Notes: generated by a model not told the origin, from the sequence alone. Counted from the first letter of the stretch, positions 1 through 11,132 are shown. The stretch: 21,986 nt of DNA from Agrocybe praecox (GCA_964017145.1 CAXHKQ010000140.1:1-21986), one strand, 5' to 3'. A program made the numbers and translations.

Positions 1-1139
1 ATGCCCGTCAAACCGCCGACCAGCTACGTCAGTCCGCTCTCCGTGGCGGTCGTCTGTTCGTCCAACATGAACCGCTCGATGGAGGCGCACGGATTTCTGG
101 CCAAAAAGGGATTCAAAGTGCGCTCCTTCGGCACCGGCGAGAAGATCAAGCTGCCCGGCATGGCGATCGATAAGCCGAACGTGTACGAGTTCGGCAAGTC
201 CACCTACGATGAAATCTACCACGACCTGCAGCACAAAGACAAAGCCTAGTGAGTTTATATCCAGAAGAATGCCAGAAAGCCTTGATGTTCTTCTAAGCAT
301 TAGAATCTATAAGGGTTTGGAAGGGATGTTTCATGTTGAAAATGCAATTTTTGTAAATTGTAGCATGGAAACGTAATTTTTTCGTGAGTCGGAATTACCG
401 GCCTTGAAGCTACGAAAATCAGGTGTTCAACAAACAGGAAAATTGGTGAAGGTTGTCACACAATGGGTTAAATTTATGCGTTGATATTTTCCGCACATGT
501 GTTCTTCAATTTCGTACATCGAGCGCTCCTAATGAGATAGCCATATATAGCCTTATCCAATATTAATATCATTTTCTTTCCACCCTCTCTCATCGATAGC
601 TACACACAAAACGGCCTGTTGCACATGCTCGATCGCAACCGGCGGATCAAAAAGAAACCGGAGAAATTCCAGCACTGTCACGACCGCTTCGATCTGATCA
701 TCACCGCCGAGGAGCGCGTCTACGATCAGGTGATCGACTACATGGAGTCGCGTGAGGCCGTCGACAATCAGCCCGTGCACGTGGTGAACATGGACATTCT
801 GGACAATCACGAGGAGGCGACGCTGGGGGCATTTTTGATCTGTGACATGGTGGCGGAGGTGAGTTTGGTTTGGTTTATGAGAAATGAGAAGTGTTTTCAT
901 GTAATACACATTTATCATGGAGCGTCCTTGTCAGTTATTCAATTTTAATTTTAGGATAAAAGTTTATTTGTTTTATTCCCAATCGAAGCCTCTATACTCA
1001 AAATATACTACAATTCTAACGAATGTTCATTCCTCAGATGGCCAGCTCTCCGGATCTCGACAACGACATCGACGAACTTCTCCACGATTTCGAGTCGAAA
1101 AACCAGCGCTCGATTTTGCACAGCGTTTTATTCTACTGA
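1..1139 (+). CDS. SSU72: SSU72 RNA polymerase II CTD phosphatase
   Basis: Three exons, 1-248, 600-858 and 1038-1139, join in phase to give 202 residues, against 194 in the human protein. The product is the conserved nuclear phosphatase that removes phosphate from Ser5 (and Ser7) of the RNA polymerase II C-terminal domain and works with the mRNA 3'-end cleavage machinery. The CX5R catalytic loop is visible as C19-SSNMN-R25, followed by the family's SMEAH. The general-acid Asp lies in the [11 protein letters not shown] block (D151 here, matching D143 in human numbering). The chain ends HSVLFY, close to the family ending HTVCFY. Introns are 351 and 179 bp, both with GTGAGT donors. The window opens exactly on the ATG, so the 5' UTR and promoter are outside it and a further upstream exon cannot be excluded. 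The gene converges on LSG1. No canonical AATAAA was seen after the stop. Confidence 0.96.
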
Positions 1140-1453
1140 CACGACCCGACCTGACTCCGACACTCCCGATCACCGCGCTGGCAATCGACTAAATTGTATC
1201 ATGTTTGGCATTTCGCCGAACCGTCTGCACCCCAAATTACTCGTCGACGCGAGACGTGAGGCAACAAATTTGTGTATCAATTATACACCAATAGATACAT
1301 CCACTACCAATTGAAATCACCACCGTCCGTCGTGCACGACTTTATTCTCACTTTATATGCGCGCCGATTCATAATCGCTGGATTGATATAATAATTTGTT
1401 AAAAAAAACGTAACGTTCACACTCGTTCCGCACGGTATCTACAACTATCCAAA
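1140..1453. other. Convergent 3' region between SSU72 and LSG1
   Basis: This 314 bp spacer contains the 3' ends of two converging genes. The only clear signal is an AATAAA on the minus strand at 1341-1346. No coding frame or RNA gene is supported. Confidence 0.6.
1341..1346 (-). terminator. Poly(A) signal of LSG1
   Basis: TTTATT on the plus strand is AATAAA on the minus strand, about 108 bases after the LSG1 stop codon. Position and strand fit the LSG1 3' end. Confidence 0.6.
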
Positions 1454-4020
1454 TCAATGCTGATCGAGGTGCAAGAACTTCCGACGCAGCTTCTCCTTCT
1501 TCTCCTTTTTCTGTGCGCGCCACGGCTTGTCGCCGTACTGCGATGTGGTTAGGCTCCACGCCGATCCGGCCACGCTGCCCGCCACCGAGCCGGCCACGCT
1601 GGCACCACCGACGGCGGCGTCCGCTTGGGCAGCTGCCTGCTGGCCCTCCGTCGAGAGGCTGGTGCCGCGCAGATGGGGGAAGTTGGAGCGACCTTTGACG
1701 AACGATCGGGCAGACTGAACGGTGGCAGTGAAGTGCTTGTCGATGACGTTGCTCTGGATCTTGTTGATCTGTGCGAGGACGAGAAGGAGAGTGGGATTTG
1801 GCCATTAGCAAGGATTGGACAATCAGGTTATGATAAAAAGGTTCTTCAAAAGGAAAAAGAGTATACAAATTAAAAAACATTTGATATAAAAATAGATGTT
1901 GAAAAGCAAAAAATGGTAAATAAGGTGAATAGAATAAAAGTTGCATTCGTATATTTTTAATAAAAACAAGTTTCTCGCTGATCATCAGCCTAGAATTAGA
2001 GAAAATTACAATTGATCGAATGTGTATGCACTTCACTTCAATTGAAGATTTGTTTCCTTCTGAGACCTTAATTATCTCTTTTTATGTTTAGACCATACTT
2101 CTCTGTTTTTCGTGGTTTTCAAAGGTACTTCATCATACCCTGAAGGGCCTTCGTCCTGAGATTCATCATTTCGAAGTTTTTACGACGACTCTATAACACT
2201 CACTCTCAATGCGCGCTGCTGCTGCGGCGGCAGATTCGACTCGACAATCTCGTTCTTCACTCGATCCGGGTACGTGTGGAATGTGGCCTGATCGACGCCC
2301 TTCGGTGCATGGCAGTACAGCAGCTTGCCGGACACGTACTCCTTCAGCACGTAGCGCGCCGCACGCGACTGATCCGGCTGCCCGTTGGCCGTCATGAAGC
2401 CGCGATTGTCTGGAAATGACCGAAAGAATACACGCAACAATTAGCACCACAGTCACCGCCGCCCAACACATCTGTCTCCATGCACTCACATCCATACGCC
2501 AACAGCAACTCCTCCGAGTACGGCGCCCGATTCGGATCCTCATTCTCGATCGGCTTCGGGATCATGATCCCGTACTTATCCTCCAGCACGTGCCGCGGAA
2601 TCTGCGTCAGCAGCACATTCACCGCCGGCACATGATCTCTCATCTGATCAATGGGCAGAATACCATTCAAAATCATGTCCGCCTTTGTCAGCACGAAGCT
2701 CGGCATCACCAAACCGGGGCAATCACACAGCAGCAAATCCTTGTCCAAGTACAGCGTCTGGAAATGCTTCGTTTTGCCCGGCGTCGCCGACACCGACACC
2801 TTCTTTTCCACCATCAGTGCGTTGATCGTCGACGACTTGCCCACATTCGGATAACCGACCAGCCCAATCGTGACGCTGCCCTCCTGCACTCGCGGTCCCG
2901 TGTGCACGGTGCGGAACAGCTCGATCAGCTGGTGACGAGACAGAATCGTGGTTCCGGCGCCTGGCGCCGCTGCGCTCTGGCGCAGCTGCTCCTCCTTCGC
3001 GGCAATGTCGGCATCAAGTTCGCGGCGCAAGCGCTCCTTCTCGCGCACCTGCTGCTCGACATGCTCGTCCTCGTCCTCCGCCGAACGCGCCACATTCTCG
3101 CCGGGCAGCAGATCCTTCTCTTCGCCGTCCTCGCCCGGCTCCTCCTCGGCGATCACCTTCAGCTTCTCCAGCTCCTGCTCCAGCTTTATCTCGTCCTGCG
3201 CCAGCACCGCCGAGAAGAACGCCACGCGAATGTTGTCGCGCTCGAAGTACTTGGCCCACGCGACGCGCTGCTCCTCGGTGAGGAAGTCCGCTTTGTTCAC
3301 CAGGATCATGTTCATCTTGTGCACGCCCATCTCCTTCACGTAGCGCTCCAGGTCCTCGCTGCGGAACAGCAGCGGATGACGGGCGTCGACGATCTGGACG
3401 ACGACATCGGAGCGCTCGACGACTCGCCACAGCTGGCGCCAGAACTCGACGTTCTTCTCGTACGGCGTCATCAGCAGGCCATCGTCCTCCTGCAGCTGGG
3501 CGAGGCCGCGGCGCCACTCGAGGAAGCTGAGGTTCTCCTGCGTCTCGAGATCGGTGGCGGACATGTCCTCGGTCCATTTGGGACGACGCGGGATCTTGAG
3601 CAGGTTGGCCTTGTCGATGTGCTGTTTCTCGATGGCAGCCTGCTCGGCAGTCGAGAGGAGGCCAACGTTGGACTTGGGATTGACGTAGGAGATGTTGAGT
3701 TTCTCGGCCTGGAACTCGGTGCCCGCGAGCTCGGCGGTGCGCAGGAACTCCTGGAAGGAGGACTCCTCGGTGACGGATTGGAGGTTGAGGCGGCCCCAGT
3801 CGTAGCCGTCCTGCACCTCGGTGGTGTGGAGCTGCGCGCAAAGTGGAATAATGGAAATTGAGGTTAGGGTTTGCTCTCTGGGTCAGATATGGGTGGGATA
3901 AATGGAACGTACCATGGAGCCATTGTCGAGTGTGCGATTCTTGTTGCCTCGATTGAAGCGGTCGCGGATCAGCGAGCGACCCAAATTACCGGCATTGCCG
4001 GGATGCCTGTTCTTGCCCAT
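1454..4020 (-). CDS. LSG1: LSG1 / Nucleostemin-3 large-subunit GTPase
   Basis: Four exons on the minus strand, 4020-3913, 3831-2490, 2409-2204 and 1768-1454, join in phase to about 656 residues, against 658 in human LSG1. It is a cytoplasmic circularly permuted GTPase of the YlqF/MMR1 family that drives release of the export adaptor NMD3 from pre-60S ribosomes. The permuted motif order is visible: DAR near residue 185, G4 NKAD at 215-218, then G1 GYPNVGKSS at 362-370, a TPGKTKHF switch near 386 and G3 DCPG at 406-409. A Lys/Glu/Asp-rich insert (about 261-326) separates G4 from G1, as in the family. The N-terminus MGKNRHPGNAGNLGRSL and the HLD near the C-terminus also match. Donors are GTACGT, GTGAGT and GTGAGT. 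The ATG at 4020 was chosen because it begins the conserved N-terminal block. The Drosophila name would be Ns3. Confidence 0.97.
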
Positions 4021-4588
4021 TGTGGAATTTAGAGGATTTGCGTGCGAATACGAAACTTCAGCGCACGGACAAATTGCGCAGCGCGTGTTTCGAAATGTTT
4101 ATGTTTTGTCGAGGGGCGAATCACTCTTGATTGATTGATTGAAAAGTACGCCGATTTCCGGATTTTTTAAAATAATCTAAATATTCCCGAGGTTTCACGA
4201 AGTTTTCCAAAGATACGAAGATTTCCGTAAACTTCCAAGCTGTTCCAGATTTTTCCAGATTTATTCCAATAATTTCTGAAAATGTCAAAAAAATTCCGAT
4301 TATTTTCAGAGATTTATAACAAAGTGTACATCGATTTTCAGAGTGATTTGCCCCTGGTGTTTTGGTTCACAACAAATAAGAGTGAGGTAATAGATTAATT
4401 GAGGGGAAATTATTCGCAGGCATGCTAATGCTAATAAAACGCTATTCGATTTTCTCGTGTATTTTAAAACTACTTATTATATTAAAATTCCTAAAACAGA
4501 ACATGGATAGACATCATGATATCATTACGCGCGATAATGGCAAATTGTGTTTGTACACGTCTTTGGGGTGTAGGCCTCTCGATAATCA
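4021..4588. other. Spacer between LSG1 5' end and SPAG7 3' end
   Basis: AT-rich, 568 bp. It must hold the LSG1 promoter (near 4021-4140) and the SPAG7 3' UTR. A degenerate TTCC-based repeat runs through about 4150-4285. No convincing coding frame was seen; the plus-strand open frame at 4422-4727 runs into the SPAG7 terminal exon and is dismissed. Confidence 0.5.
4150..4285. repeat. Degenerate TTCC-motif repeat
   Basis: A run of loosely spaced units of the form TTCC plus a short A/G/T tail (for example two adjacent TTCCAGATTT-like units near 4244-4262). Units vary in sequence and spacing, so this is low-complexity sequence rather than a clean satellite. Confidence 0.4.
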
Positions 4589-5670
4589 TTATTGGTCGTC
4601 CTCAGGAACTTCTGGGAGATGTGCAGGAACTGCATCCGTGCAGGACGACGAAGGCGTATGCTCCGCTTCCGTCATAGCTGGCAGTGCATCGATGCTGGCA
4701 GCAGCACTCTCGAATGGCGCAGATTGATTGCTGTGCATGGTCTTGAGTCGCTTCTTGGCCTGAATGTCGGCCATCGTCTGCTCAATGGAGCGCACATCTT
4801 TCTTGTTCTCGCTGGGAACTGTGTGGACAGGAAATGCGACACGAAAACGTTGGCTCGATCGAATAGGAATGAATGGGCTCAAGCGACAAACTTACCAAAT
4901 CCGTACGACTTGTTCGACTCCGTCTTGCGAGCAGCTTCCAGAGCGGCCTCTTGTCCAATCAGATGCACGTATTTGTCCTTGTAGTTAGATGTGGGCGCGG
5001 ACACAGCCGACACTTTGGCCTTGTCCTCATCGATCAGTCGTTGATGCTCGCGCTAAAGATGGTGAGATATCCGAGTTATTCTCTATTTGTGTCTGCGTTT
5101 TCTGAAGACGCTCTCACATTTTGCTTGTACTCCTGCGCCTTGGCCTCGTTCCACTCGAGACCGTCGCGCCGGGCCGCGATCTCATCGTCGGTGGGCGGAT
5201 GGTCCCGTTTGTACACGACGATGTACCGATCGACGCCCTCCTCGCCGAAGCTCATGGCCATCAGGCCGGCCACCTCGGCGATGTCGTGACTGCGGGCGAA
5301 CAAATCCGGCGCATATTTGCGTTGATCGATATGATTATTTTGAGAATCATCGCATTTATACTCACACCACAGTCCGGTACATCTTGTCCAGCGGCTGGAA
5401 CGGCATGAACGTACGCTTCGGGTCCCGGCCGAGTCGGTCCAGCCGCTCCTCGGCGTACTTGCGAAACCGTTTCAGCTCCTCCTTCTGCTGGTTGCGCATC
5501 CGCTCCAGCTGCTCGTTTTGCTCTGTGCGGATGGTGCGATCTTAGAATTGAATACAATCGTTCCTGTGAATGGGAATCGCTGGACGCTTACTTTTTGTGG
5601 CCTCCTTCTGCTTCTCATTGGCAGCCGGCGGCTTATCCATTGCGTTCAGGATCGATCCGAGCAGGTCCAT
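4589..5670 (-). CDS. SPAG7: SPAG7 family R3H-domain protein
   Basis: Five exons, 5670-5592, 5522-5366, 5289-5118, 5052-4896 and 4818-4589, join in phase to 264 residues (human SPAG7: 227). The opening MDLLGSILNAMDKPP matches the family start. A coiled, Glu/Lys-rich stretch (about 27-60) precedes the R3H single-strand nucleic-acid-binding domain. Its signature R76-x3-H80 is created only by splicing across the 76 bp intron at 5365-5290, which supports that junction. Conserved blocks follow: EVAGLMAMSFGEE, NYKDKYVHLIG and RSIEQTMADIQAKKRLK. The last 50 or so residues are an Ala/Ser/Glu-rich tail of low conservation, which accounts for most of the extra length. SPAG7 is probably a cytoplasmic or nuclear RNA-associated factor, but its molecular role is poorly defined. 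The gene is divergent from the zinc-finger gene, with 364 bp between start codons. Confidence 0.95.
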
Positions 5671-6034
5671 GGCGGCGGGAGTTTGGAGCGAGGCTGGCAG
5701 GAGATGAAGCGAAGAACGCTCTGCGCAGATTGTTTGCGTTTTGTTTACCTTCACAAAAATGTTGCGAGGGTGCGACGACGTCGTCACAGCTGATAACGCC
5801 TCCACTGCTGCCCTCTGTGTTCTCGTCTCTGCATGTCAAGGTCAACGACCGTTGCCCGCAGAGAGTCCGAAGAGTCCGAACTGTCAGAGTCGAAAACGCG
5901 CCGGCGTTTGTAGTTGTTGTTGCTCTGCATGGCGCACGCTCTGTTTACAAAAAGTTGATCAATTTTCCATTGCGCCTCCAAATATTCACGCGAAACTCTT
6001 TCTCTTGGGGCGCGCGTCCCCAGTATTCACAATC
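5671..6034. promoter_or_regulatory. Divergent promoter region, SPAG7 / ZAD zinc finger
   Basis: 364 bp separate the SPAG7 start (minus, 5670) and the zinc-finger start (plus, 6035). This spacer must contain both 5' UTRs and probably a shared bidirectional promoter. No TATA box was found for either gene, which is usual for broadly expressed insect genes. Open frames crossing it have no recognisable content. Confidence 0.5.
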
Positions 6035-9000
6035 ATGTCGACGTCTTCTGCAGCAGCACAGCACAAGTCCGACCGCATCGATCGCATCAAGCGGCTGATC
6101 GCCGAGGACGAGGAGGACGACGATGCGCAGTCGATTTGTCGCACCTGCCTGGAGCGCGCCGACGAGCTGATGTCGTTGTACAAGGCAGGCGTGATTTGCG
6201 GACGCAAGCGGAAGCTGGCCGACATGCTGGAGGCGTGCACGAGTTTGGAGGTAAGACCGTAAGACCGTTACGGCAAAAGCGCGGTAAAACATCGAAAAAA
6301 GTCACAACCGAGAATTGGCAAAGAATGTGAAGACGGCGGCGTCGCAATGGATTGTGAACCATCTGCGTCGTTGTGAAGTATTTGTACACATGTATTCGCA
6401 ATGGTGTCTTTCGTGACTTTTTGTGAACGATCATAGAACTACTAACTAGAAGGAATTATACATTTCGATTGCCTATGATATTCAGATTTGGGGCTTAGAG
6501 AAGAATTGTTAATTTATGTAGGCTGTATTCGTATTCGTTGGAGATAAAAAAAACTTGACACAAAAAAAGATTCATCAGTTTTGCAGGTACATTTTAATTC
6601 GAAACAAATCATTCGATTTTATCCTACATTAATCGTTTGTGTTTCCTAGCGCATTAATGGGAGATGATTTGTATTAGCAAACACACTAAAAATGCACAAG
6701 GCTCTACCTATATTGGAAGGAAGCATATGCTATGAAATGCACGCAATATACAAAATTCAGTTAAATATGTTGAATGCCTGAAATGGCCATGCAAAACTTG
6801 TCGTCTCACCGCAAAACTTGGCCCATCTTCAGCCTATAGTTAATAAGAATATATTTCAAATTATTATAGGAAAAATATTAAACATATCAAACCGTACTTC
6901 ACTTACTCTTGAATTTATATAGCCCTACAATTTGGTTTCTATGAAAAACTTACTCTTGGATGTAAACATTTTCAAAATAGTCGTAATAAATACCTATAGA
7001 AATTTTCCCAACGTTTTTTCCAACGCAGTTCTTCGCCACCGACGGTCTGCCCGATCACATCTGCGTGCAATGCGTATCCCATCTGAGCCGATCGTTCTCC
7101 TTTCTGCAGCAGTGTATGCAGTCCGATAGCACACTGCGTCAGCAGAAAATTGGTAGCGCTGACACCTCGCATGCTGCTAAAAATGCTGCAAATAGCGTGG
7201 TTGCGACATCATCGCAGGAGCCACTTGCTGAAGAACACGATGTTAAAGCCAATGCGGTGAAAGGACCCAACCCACATTCACCCCAACCGGAACAGTTGGC
7301 GATCGAGCCAGATGATGATATAGACGACCAACCGAAGGTCATCGAGACGGAACCGGAGGCGGAACAGGACACCATCATGCCATCATTGATCAGCGAGGAC
7401 GGCCAAACCGATGACACCGAAACGCAGACGGAAATCATCAAATCGAGATCATCACAATTGTCACAGTCGTTCCAGCTCCGCCAGCCATCACTGTGTGAGC
7501 CCATCATCGGACCGATCGAACTGCAATACGAGCAGCTCTGCCGCAGCACTCTTAAGGCAGACGACGACCAGCTACACGCCGATGTCGAGAAATTCGAATT
7601 CATCGAACCAGCCGATGATAACACCAACGAACAGCCCATCGACGAGTACGACGAACAGCATCTGGAGGACGGCGACGACTCCGAGCTGTTCGACCAGCAG
7701 TCTTCCATTTCGACCAAGGAGCTCGAAGGCGAGGACGAAGAGATCGAATGCATCGACGAGGAGCAGGCGGTGGAGGAGGCGGCAAGCGCAGCTGACGATG
7801 GCGAAGATGAGGAAGATGCGGATGCCGACGACATCGTCATCATACCCATTCCGATGTCGCCATCGCCTCCACCAACGCCGTCCACAATTCGGCCACATCC
7901 AGTAATTATCACCAGGTTGACTTCGCGGTCAGCTCTCCCCGTCCTCAGCCCAAAACCGCCGGCAGCCGCCGTCGCCGCCAAGCAGTCACGCCTTCCGCGC
8001 CATCCGTCCGCCGCCCGCAAGCCGATCGCAAGGCCGGCCGGACCGCCCTTCGAGTGCGCCGAATGCCACAAGCGACTCTCCAACTTCAACTCGTACAAGT
8101 ACCACATGCGACTGCACTCCGCCGACGAGCCGTTTGTGTGCACGGTCTGCGACAAGCGTTTCAAGACGCCCAACGCGTACGATGGGCACATGGTGACGCA
8201 TGCGGCCGTCAATCCGCACACGTGCACCGAGTGCGGCAAGGCCTATCGGCAGGCGGCCTCGCTGCGCAGCCACATGCTGACGCATACGGGCGAGAAGCCG
8301 TTCCGGTGCGCGATCTGCGGCAAGGGCATGTCGCAGAAGAGCGGATACAAGAAGCACATGCTGACGCATACGGGCGAGAAGCCGCACCAGTGCGACGTGT
8401 GTCAGAAGTTTTTCCGGTACTCGAGCAATTTGTTTATGCACCGGCGGTCGCATGAGACTGAGCGGCCGTTTGGGTGTGAGCAGTGCCCGAAATCGTTTGG
8501 GACGAAGGAGCTGCTGAAGCGGCACGTGTTGACGCATGACGTGACGCATTCGCGGTTCGGATGCGACGTGTGTGAGAAGACGTTTGTGCGGAAGGCGTCG
8601 ATGATGGTGAGTGGGGGCGGGTGGCGTAACGCGTTCCTGTTATTAGTTCAATTGCTTTAACTTGCTTTTTTAGTAGTAATATCTATAGTAATTGAAAATA
8701 GTTGTTGAACTAGCATTTTGTTCCACATCATGCACCATAGTGTGGATCTCACGATAACTTGATGGCAATTTTGAAAATTTGTATTTTGACCACCCTGTAT
8801 TCTGTATACCCCCAGTTACACCGAGCTCGGCACTTCACCGGCCGCACGAAAGTGCCTCAGACGGTGATTGAGGATATGGCGTACGATGATGAGAATCGCG
8901 ATGTTGTGGAGGACGAGCAAGAGATTGGCGACGACGACGACGACGAAGAAATGGGTACGTTCGAAACAATAGATGTGGATTCGGACGGTCAGGACCGAAA

Positions 9001-9142
9001 GGAACGTCAGCAAGACGAATCCATGGACACAATGAAGAAGACCAAGACGAGGACGAAGACGACGAATAAAACAACTTACATTACAAATATAGATATTAGA
9101 ATGCATGATATATTATTCCGAGTTGGGTGTTGGTGTATTTGA
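6035..9142 (+). CDS. ZAD and seven-finger C2H2 zinc-finger protein
   Basis: Three exons, 6035-6250, 7029-8606 and 8816-9142, join in phase to about 706 residues. An N-terminal ZAD (zinc-finger-associated domain, an arthropod dimerisation module) is formed across intron 1. Its zinc ligands are C35-RT-C38 in exon 1 and C84-VQ-C87 in exon 2. A long acidic linker (roughly 105-350) follows, then Pro/Ala/Arg-rich sequence. Seven C2H2 fingers run from about residue 413 to 604, with TGEKP linkers between fingers 3-4 and 4-5. Finger 7 is completed by splicing: CDVC...ASMM from exon 2 and LHRARH from exon 3 restore C-x2-C-x12-H-x3-H. The product is probably a sequence-specific nuclear transcription factor; its targets cannot be read from the sequence. 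The C-terminus after the acidic stretch near 8940 is uncertain, because the Glu/Asp-rich ending lies in a different frame and stops at 9067-9069 within the poly(A) signal. Confidence 0.92.
6251..7028 (+). other. Intron 1 of the ZAD zinc-finger gene
   Basis: 778 bp with a GTAAGA donor and a CAG acceptor, splitting the ZAD between its two Cys pairs. The sequence is AT-rich and unremarkable; no nested gene was seen. Confidence 0.85.
9065..9070 (+). terminator. Poly(A) signal of the zinc-finger gene
   Basis: Canonical AATAAA near the 3' end of exon 3. It overlaps a TAA (9067-9069) that would end the acidic reading frame, and lies upstream of the TGA (9140-9142) that ends the frame spliced from exon 2. 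The position suggests the true stop is at or before this site. Confidence 0.5.
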
Positions 9143-9357
9143 TTCTTGTTGGTCCGCTCACCCACAATGTATAATATAGAATAATCAAACTGATTTATAC
9201 TCTAATATGCGTGCAATCAAACTTGATTCAATTATATTGTTTGGGGTCAAAAAAGAAAATCTATCAACTGAATCGTACCTTCAGTTGTAAAAATTCAAAT
9301 TGCGACGATGCGAGTCGCCCTTGCGCGTCCGCTCGACTCGTTGCTTGGCAGCCGTGT

Positions 9358-9795
9358 TCATTGTGCCAGCACATTCAGCACCATTTCATAGAATCCATCA
9401 CCAGCACTGCTGCTGTCGTAGTCCTCATAGCTTGCCGGAATGTTCGCTGGACTAGATGTGGTTGATGGCGCAGCTCCATCGATTCGTCCGATCGATCGAA
9501 CGACAAGGCTAAATCAGCTTCATTGTCGTCGTCGACATCGCCGAAAATAGCTCGGTGTTTTGGTTGAAAGTCGTCGAACGGAAGCGGTTCCTCGGCCGAA
9601 TCAATCACAGAGTCCAAGTGGACGACGTGTCGTTTTTTGTGTAGTGTCAACAGATTGACGGTCTGAATCTGCGTGAACGAGTTTGTAACACGGTCTTTCT
9701 ATTATACGATAATTTAACAATTGGCTTACCAATAAACATAATTGCAGCACGCAAGATACGACGATTATCGTTGGAGAACGACAACACGGTCCCAT
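9358..9795 (-). CDS. Small hypothetical membrane or secreted protein, probably frame-disrupted
   Basis: Not recognised. Exon 1 (9795-9730) encodes MGPCCRSPTIIVVSC and more, 22 codons ending in phase 0 at a GTAAGC donor. A 61 bp intron and a CAG acceptor lead to exon 2 (9668 onward) in the same phase. Spliced residues of about 8-30 form one hydrophobic helix followed by HKKRHVV, which fits a signal anchor or signal peptide. A Pro/Phe segment and an acidic DVDDDNEAD run follow. The frame stops at 9375-9377 after an unconvincing Arg/Thr-rich tail. A different frame over the same DNA reads a more protein-like ending (PASYEDYDSSSAGDGFYE, stop TGA at 9358-9360), so a one-base shift within about 9380-9512 is suspected. 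The exon 1 frame starting at 9874 was rejected because it cannot splice in phase. The gene converges on the zinc-finger gene. Confidence 0.5.
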
Positions 9796-9874
9796 CTTTT
9801 CGGGTGATACTCGTACAAGTGAGGATAGACATTGCTGATCGTTGACCGTCTGGTGTTGAATCACGAACGGTCAT

Positions 9875-10611
9875 TTACGCGCGTAACTTTAGACGACACA
9901 CGATGACCATGTGCGCTGTTGTTTGCTCGCACTTTGTTGATGTTCAACAATAAGTGCTTATGCAGACAACCGCAGGAACTAATGTTGTAAGCATATGCAT
10001 GGTAATGTACATAACGAATGTTATTTATGTATGTTCATGTAAATGATATACAAGTATATAATTGGTATGTACAAATGTATTTTCAACTGTTTTACGTTGA
10101 ACACCGTTTAAAGTTGATAACGTTGATATATACAACAGTATTGTCGAATCGCCACAGTGTTCAGAGCGTGAAAGAGGCTTGTTGGATAGATGGCAATGCT
10201 GGACCAATCAATTGTGTCGATCGGCCAGTCGCTGTCAATTGCTGCATACACTAGAGTATAAATAGAATATGACTTTTGAACTCTAAATATAACTGACCCA
10301 ATGATACACATCTAGACTGTATGGTGACGACAGTGCGCAATTTCGAGCAGGTGCCACTACTCATGGATCAACTCAATGGATCAATATACTCGCGAAGGGC
10401 AGAGAGCGCATTCAATAGTCAAACAATATGCTGCACACCTGAAAAACGCAGTGCGCACTGTTCAGTTGACGCTGCGCTATTGTTCGCATTCGTTCGACGA
10501 ATTACTGCCGATTGGACTTTAATATATGGATACGGTCACCCAAGCCCGGCCACATGCCGTCGTTGTCGCGCTCTTATCAATATAAGCGATTCAAATGCAA
10601 AGAAACGCGCG
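9875..10611. other. Intergenic region
   Basis: No supported gene. The stretch 9990-10100 is rich in alternating TG/TA sequence. A TATAAATA lies at 10257-10264 on the plus strand with no coding frame assignable to it. The distal promoter of the downstream secreted-protein gene should be here, including a TTATCA (GATA-type site, minus orientation) near 10573-10578. Confidence 0.4.
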
Positions 10612-10618
10612 TATATAA
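10612..10618 (+). promoter_or_regulatory. TATA box of the small secreted-protein gene
   Basis: TATATAA lies 130 bases before the ATG at 10742, which allows about 100 bases of 5' UTR. The core promoter fits a strongly expressed, tissue-specific gene. Confidence 0.6.
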
Positions 10619-10741
10619 CTCTCGCACGCCACGTCTGGTCCGAACCATTGCTCGACCGATCGCAAGCTGAACAACATCGCAATCGCAAGAGCGTATTTCC
10701 GTCGTATTTTCGTTCTCGTCGAATCGAACAGCAGCAGCATC

Positions 10742-11113
10742 ATGGCCAAGTTGGGATTATTGTTTTTGGTGTTCTTCGTCGTGGTGCAGGTTTGTTTTCG
10801 CATATGGTCGATATGCAGTATCGTGTACTGATTTTCTGTACATTTTCAGCTGAGCATGGCCGCCTCGCGTTTCCCGCGTGAGACTGTCGAGGAAATCGCG
10901 GCGACCGAGGACCCGATGAAGGCGCTGAATGCGTTGTTCGAGACGGCCAAGAACCAGATTTCCAGCCTGCTGACCAAGGAGAATCTCGACAAAGCCGTCT
11001 CCGAAGTTACGCAATTCGGCGAGAAGGTGAAGGATATCTCCAGCGATGCGCTGAAGACGCTTCAGCAGACTGCCGATGGTGTTGCGTCGGCAGCTACGAA
11101 GAAATCGGAATAA
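10742..11113 (+). CDS. Small secreted amphipathic-helix protein (apoLp-III-like)
   Basis: Two exons, 10742-10789 and 10850-11113, split by a 60 bp intron (GTTTGT donor, TTTTCAG acceptor), give 103 residues. The first about 21 residues (MAKLGLLFLVFFVVVQ then LSMAA) are a clear signal peptide, interrupted by the intron. The mature part is charged, lacks Cys and is built of amphipathic helices (for example ALNALFETAKNQISSLL and KAVSEVTQFGEKVKDISSD). That pattern resembles exchangeable apolipoproteins such as apolipophorin-III, whose gene lies just downstream on the other strand. No specific family was recognised; it could be a short apoLp-III relative or another haemolymph or accessory peptide. 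A TATA box sits at 10612 and two AATAAA signals follow the stop. Confidence 0.85.
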
Positions 11114-11132
11114 GTGTCCGGTGCTAGCACAC

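Noticed and set aside
2416..3861. 481-codon plus-strand open frame
   Set aside because: Antisense shadow of the main LSG1 exon, whose GTPase motifs and splice phases are unambiguous; the shadow is Leu/His/Arg-rich without domains.
7139..8239. 366-codon minus-strand open frame
   Set aside because: Ser/Cys-rich antisense shadow of the zinc-finger exon, produced by its acidic and GC-biased codons.
9730..9874. 49-codon ATG frame as exon 1 of the minus-strand hypothetical gene
   Set aside because: It ends in phase 1 and would read into a stop in exon 2; the ATG at 9795 splices in phase and has a hydrophobic helix.
10257..10264. TATAAATA as a core promoter
   Set aside because: No coding exon can be assigned downstream before the better-placed TATA box at 10612; likely chance in AT-rich DNA.
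10321..10881. 186-codon plus-strand open frame
   Set aside because: Runs across the TATA box, 5' UTR, signal-peptide exon and intron of the small secreted-protein gene in another frame; no domain seen.
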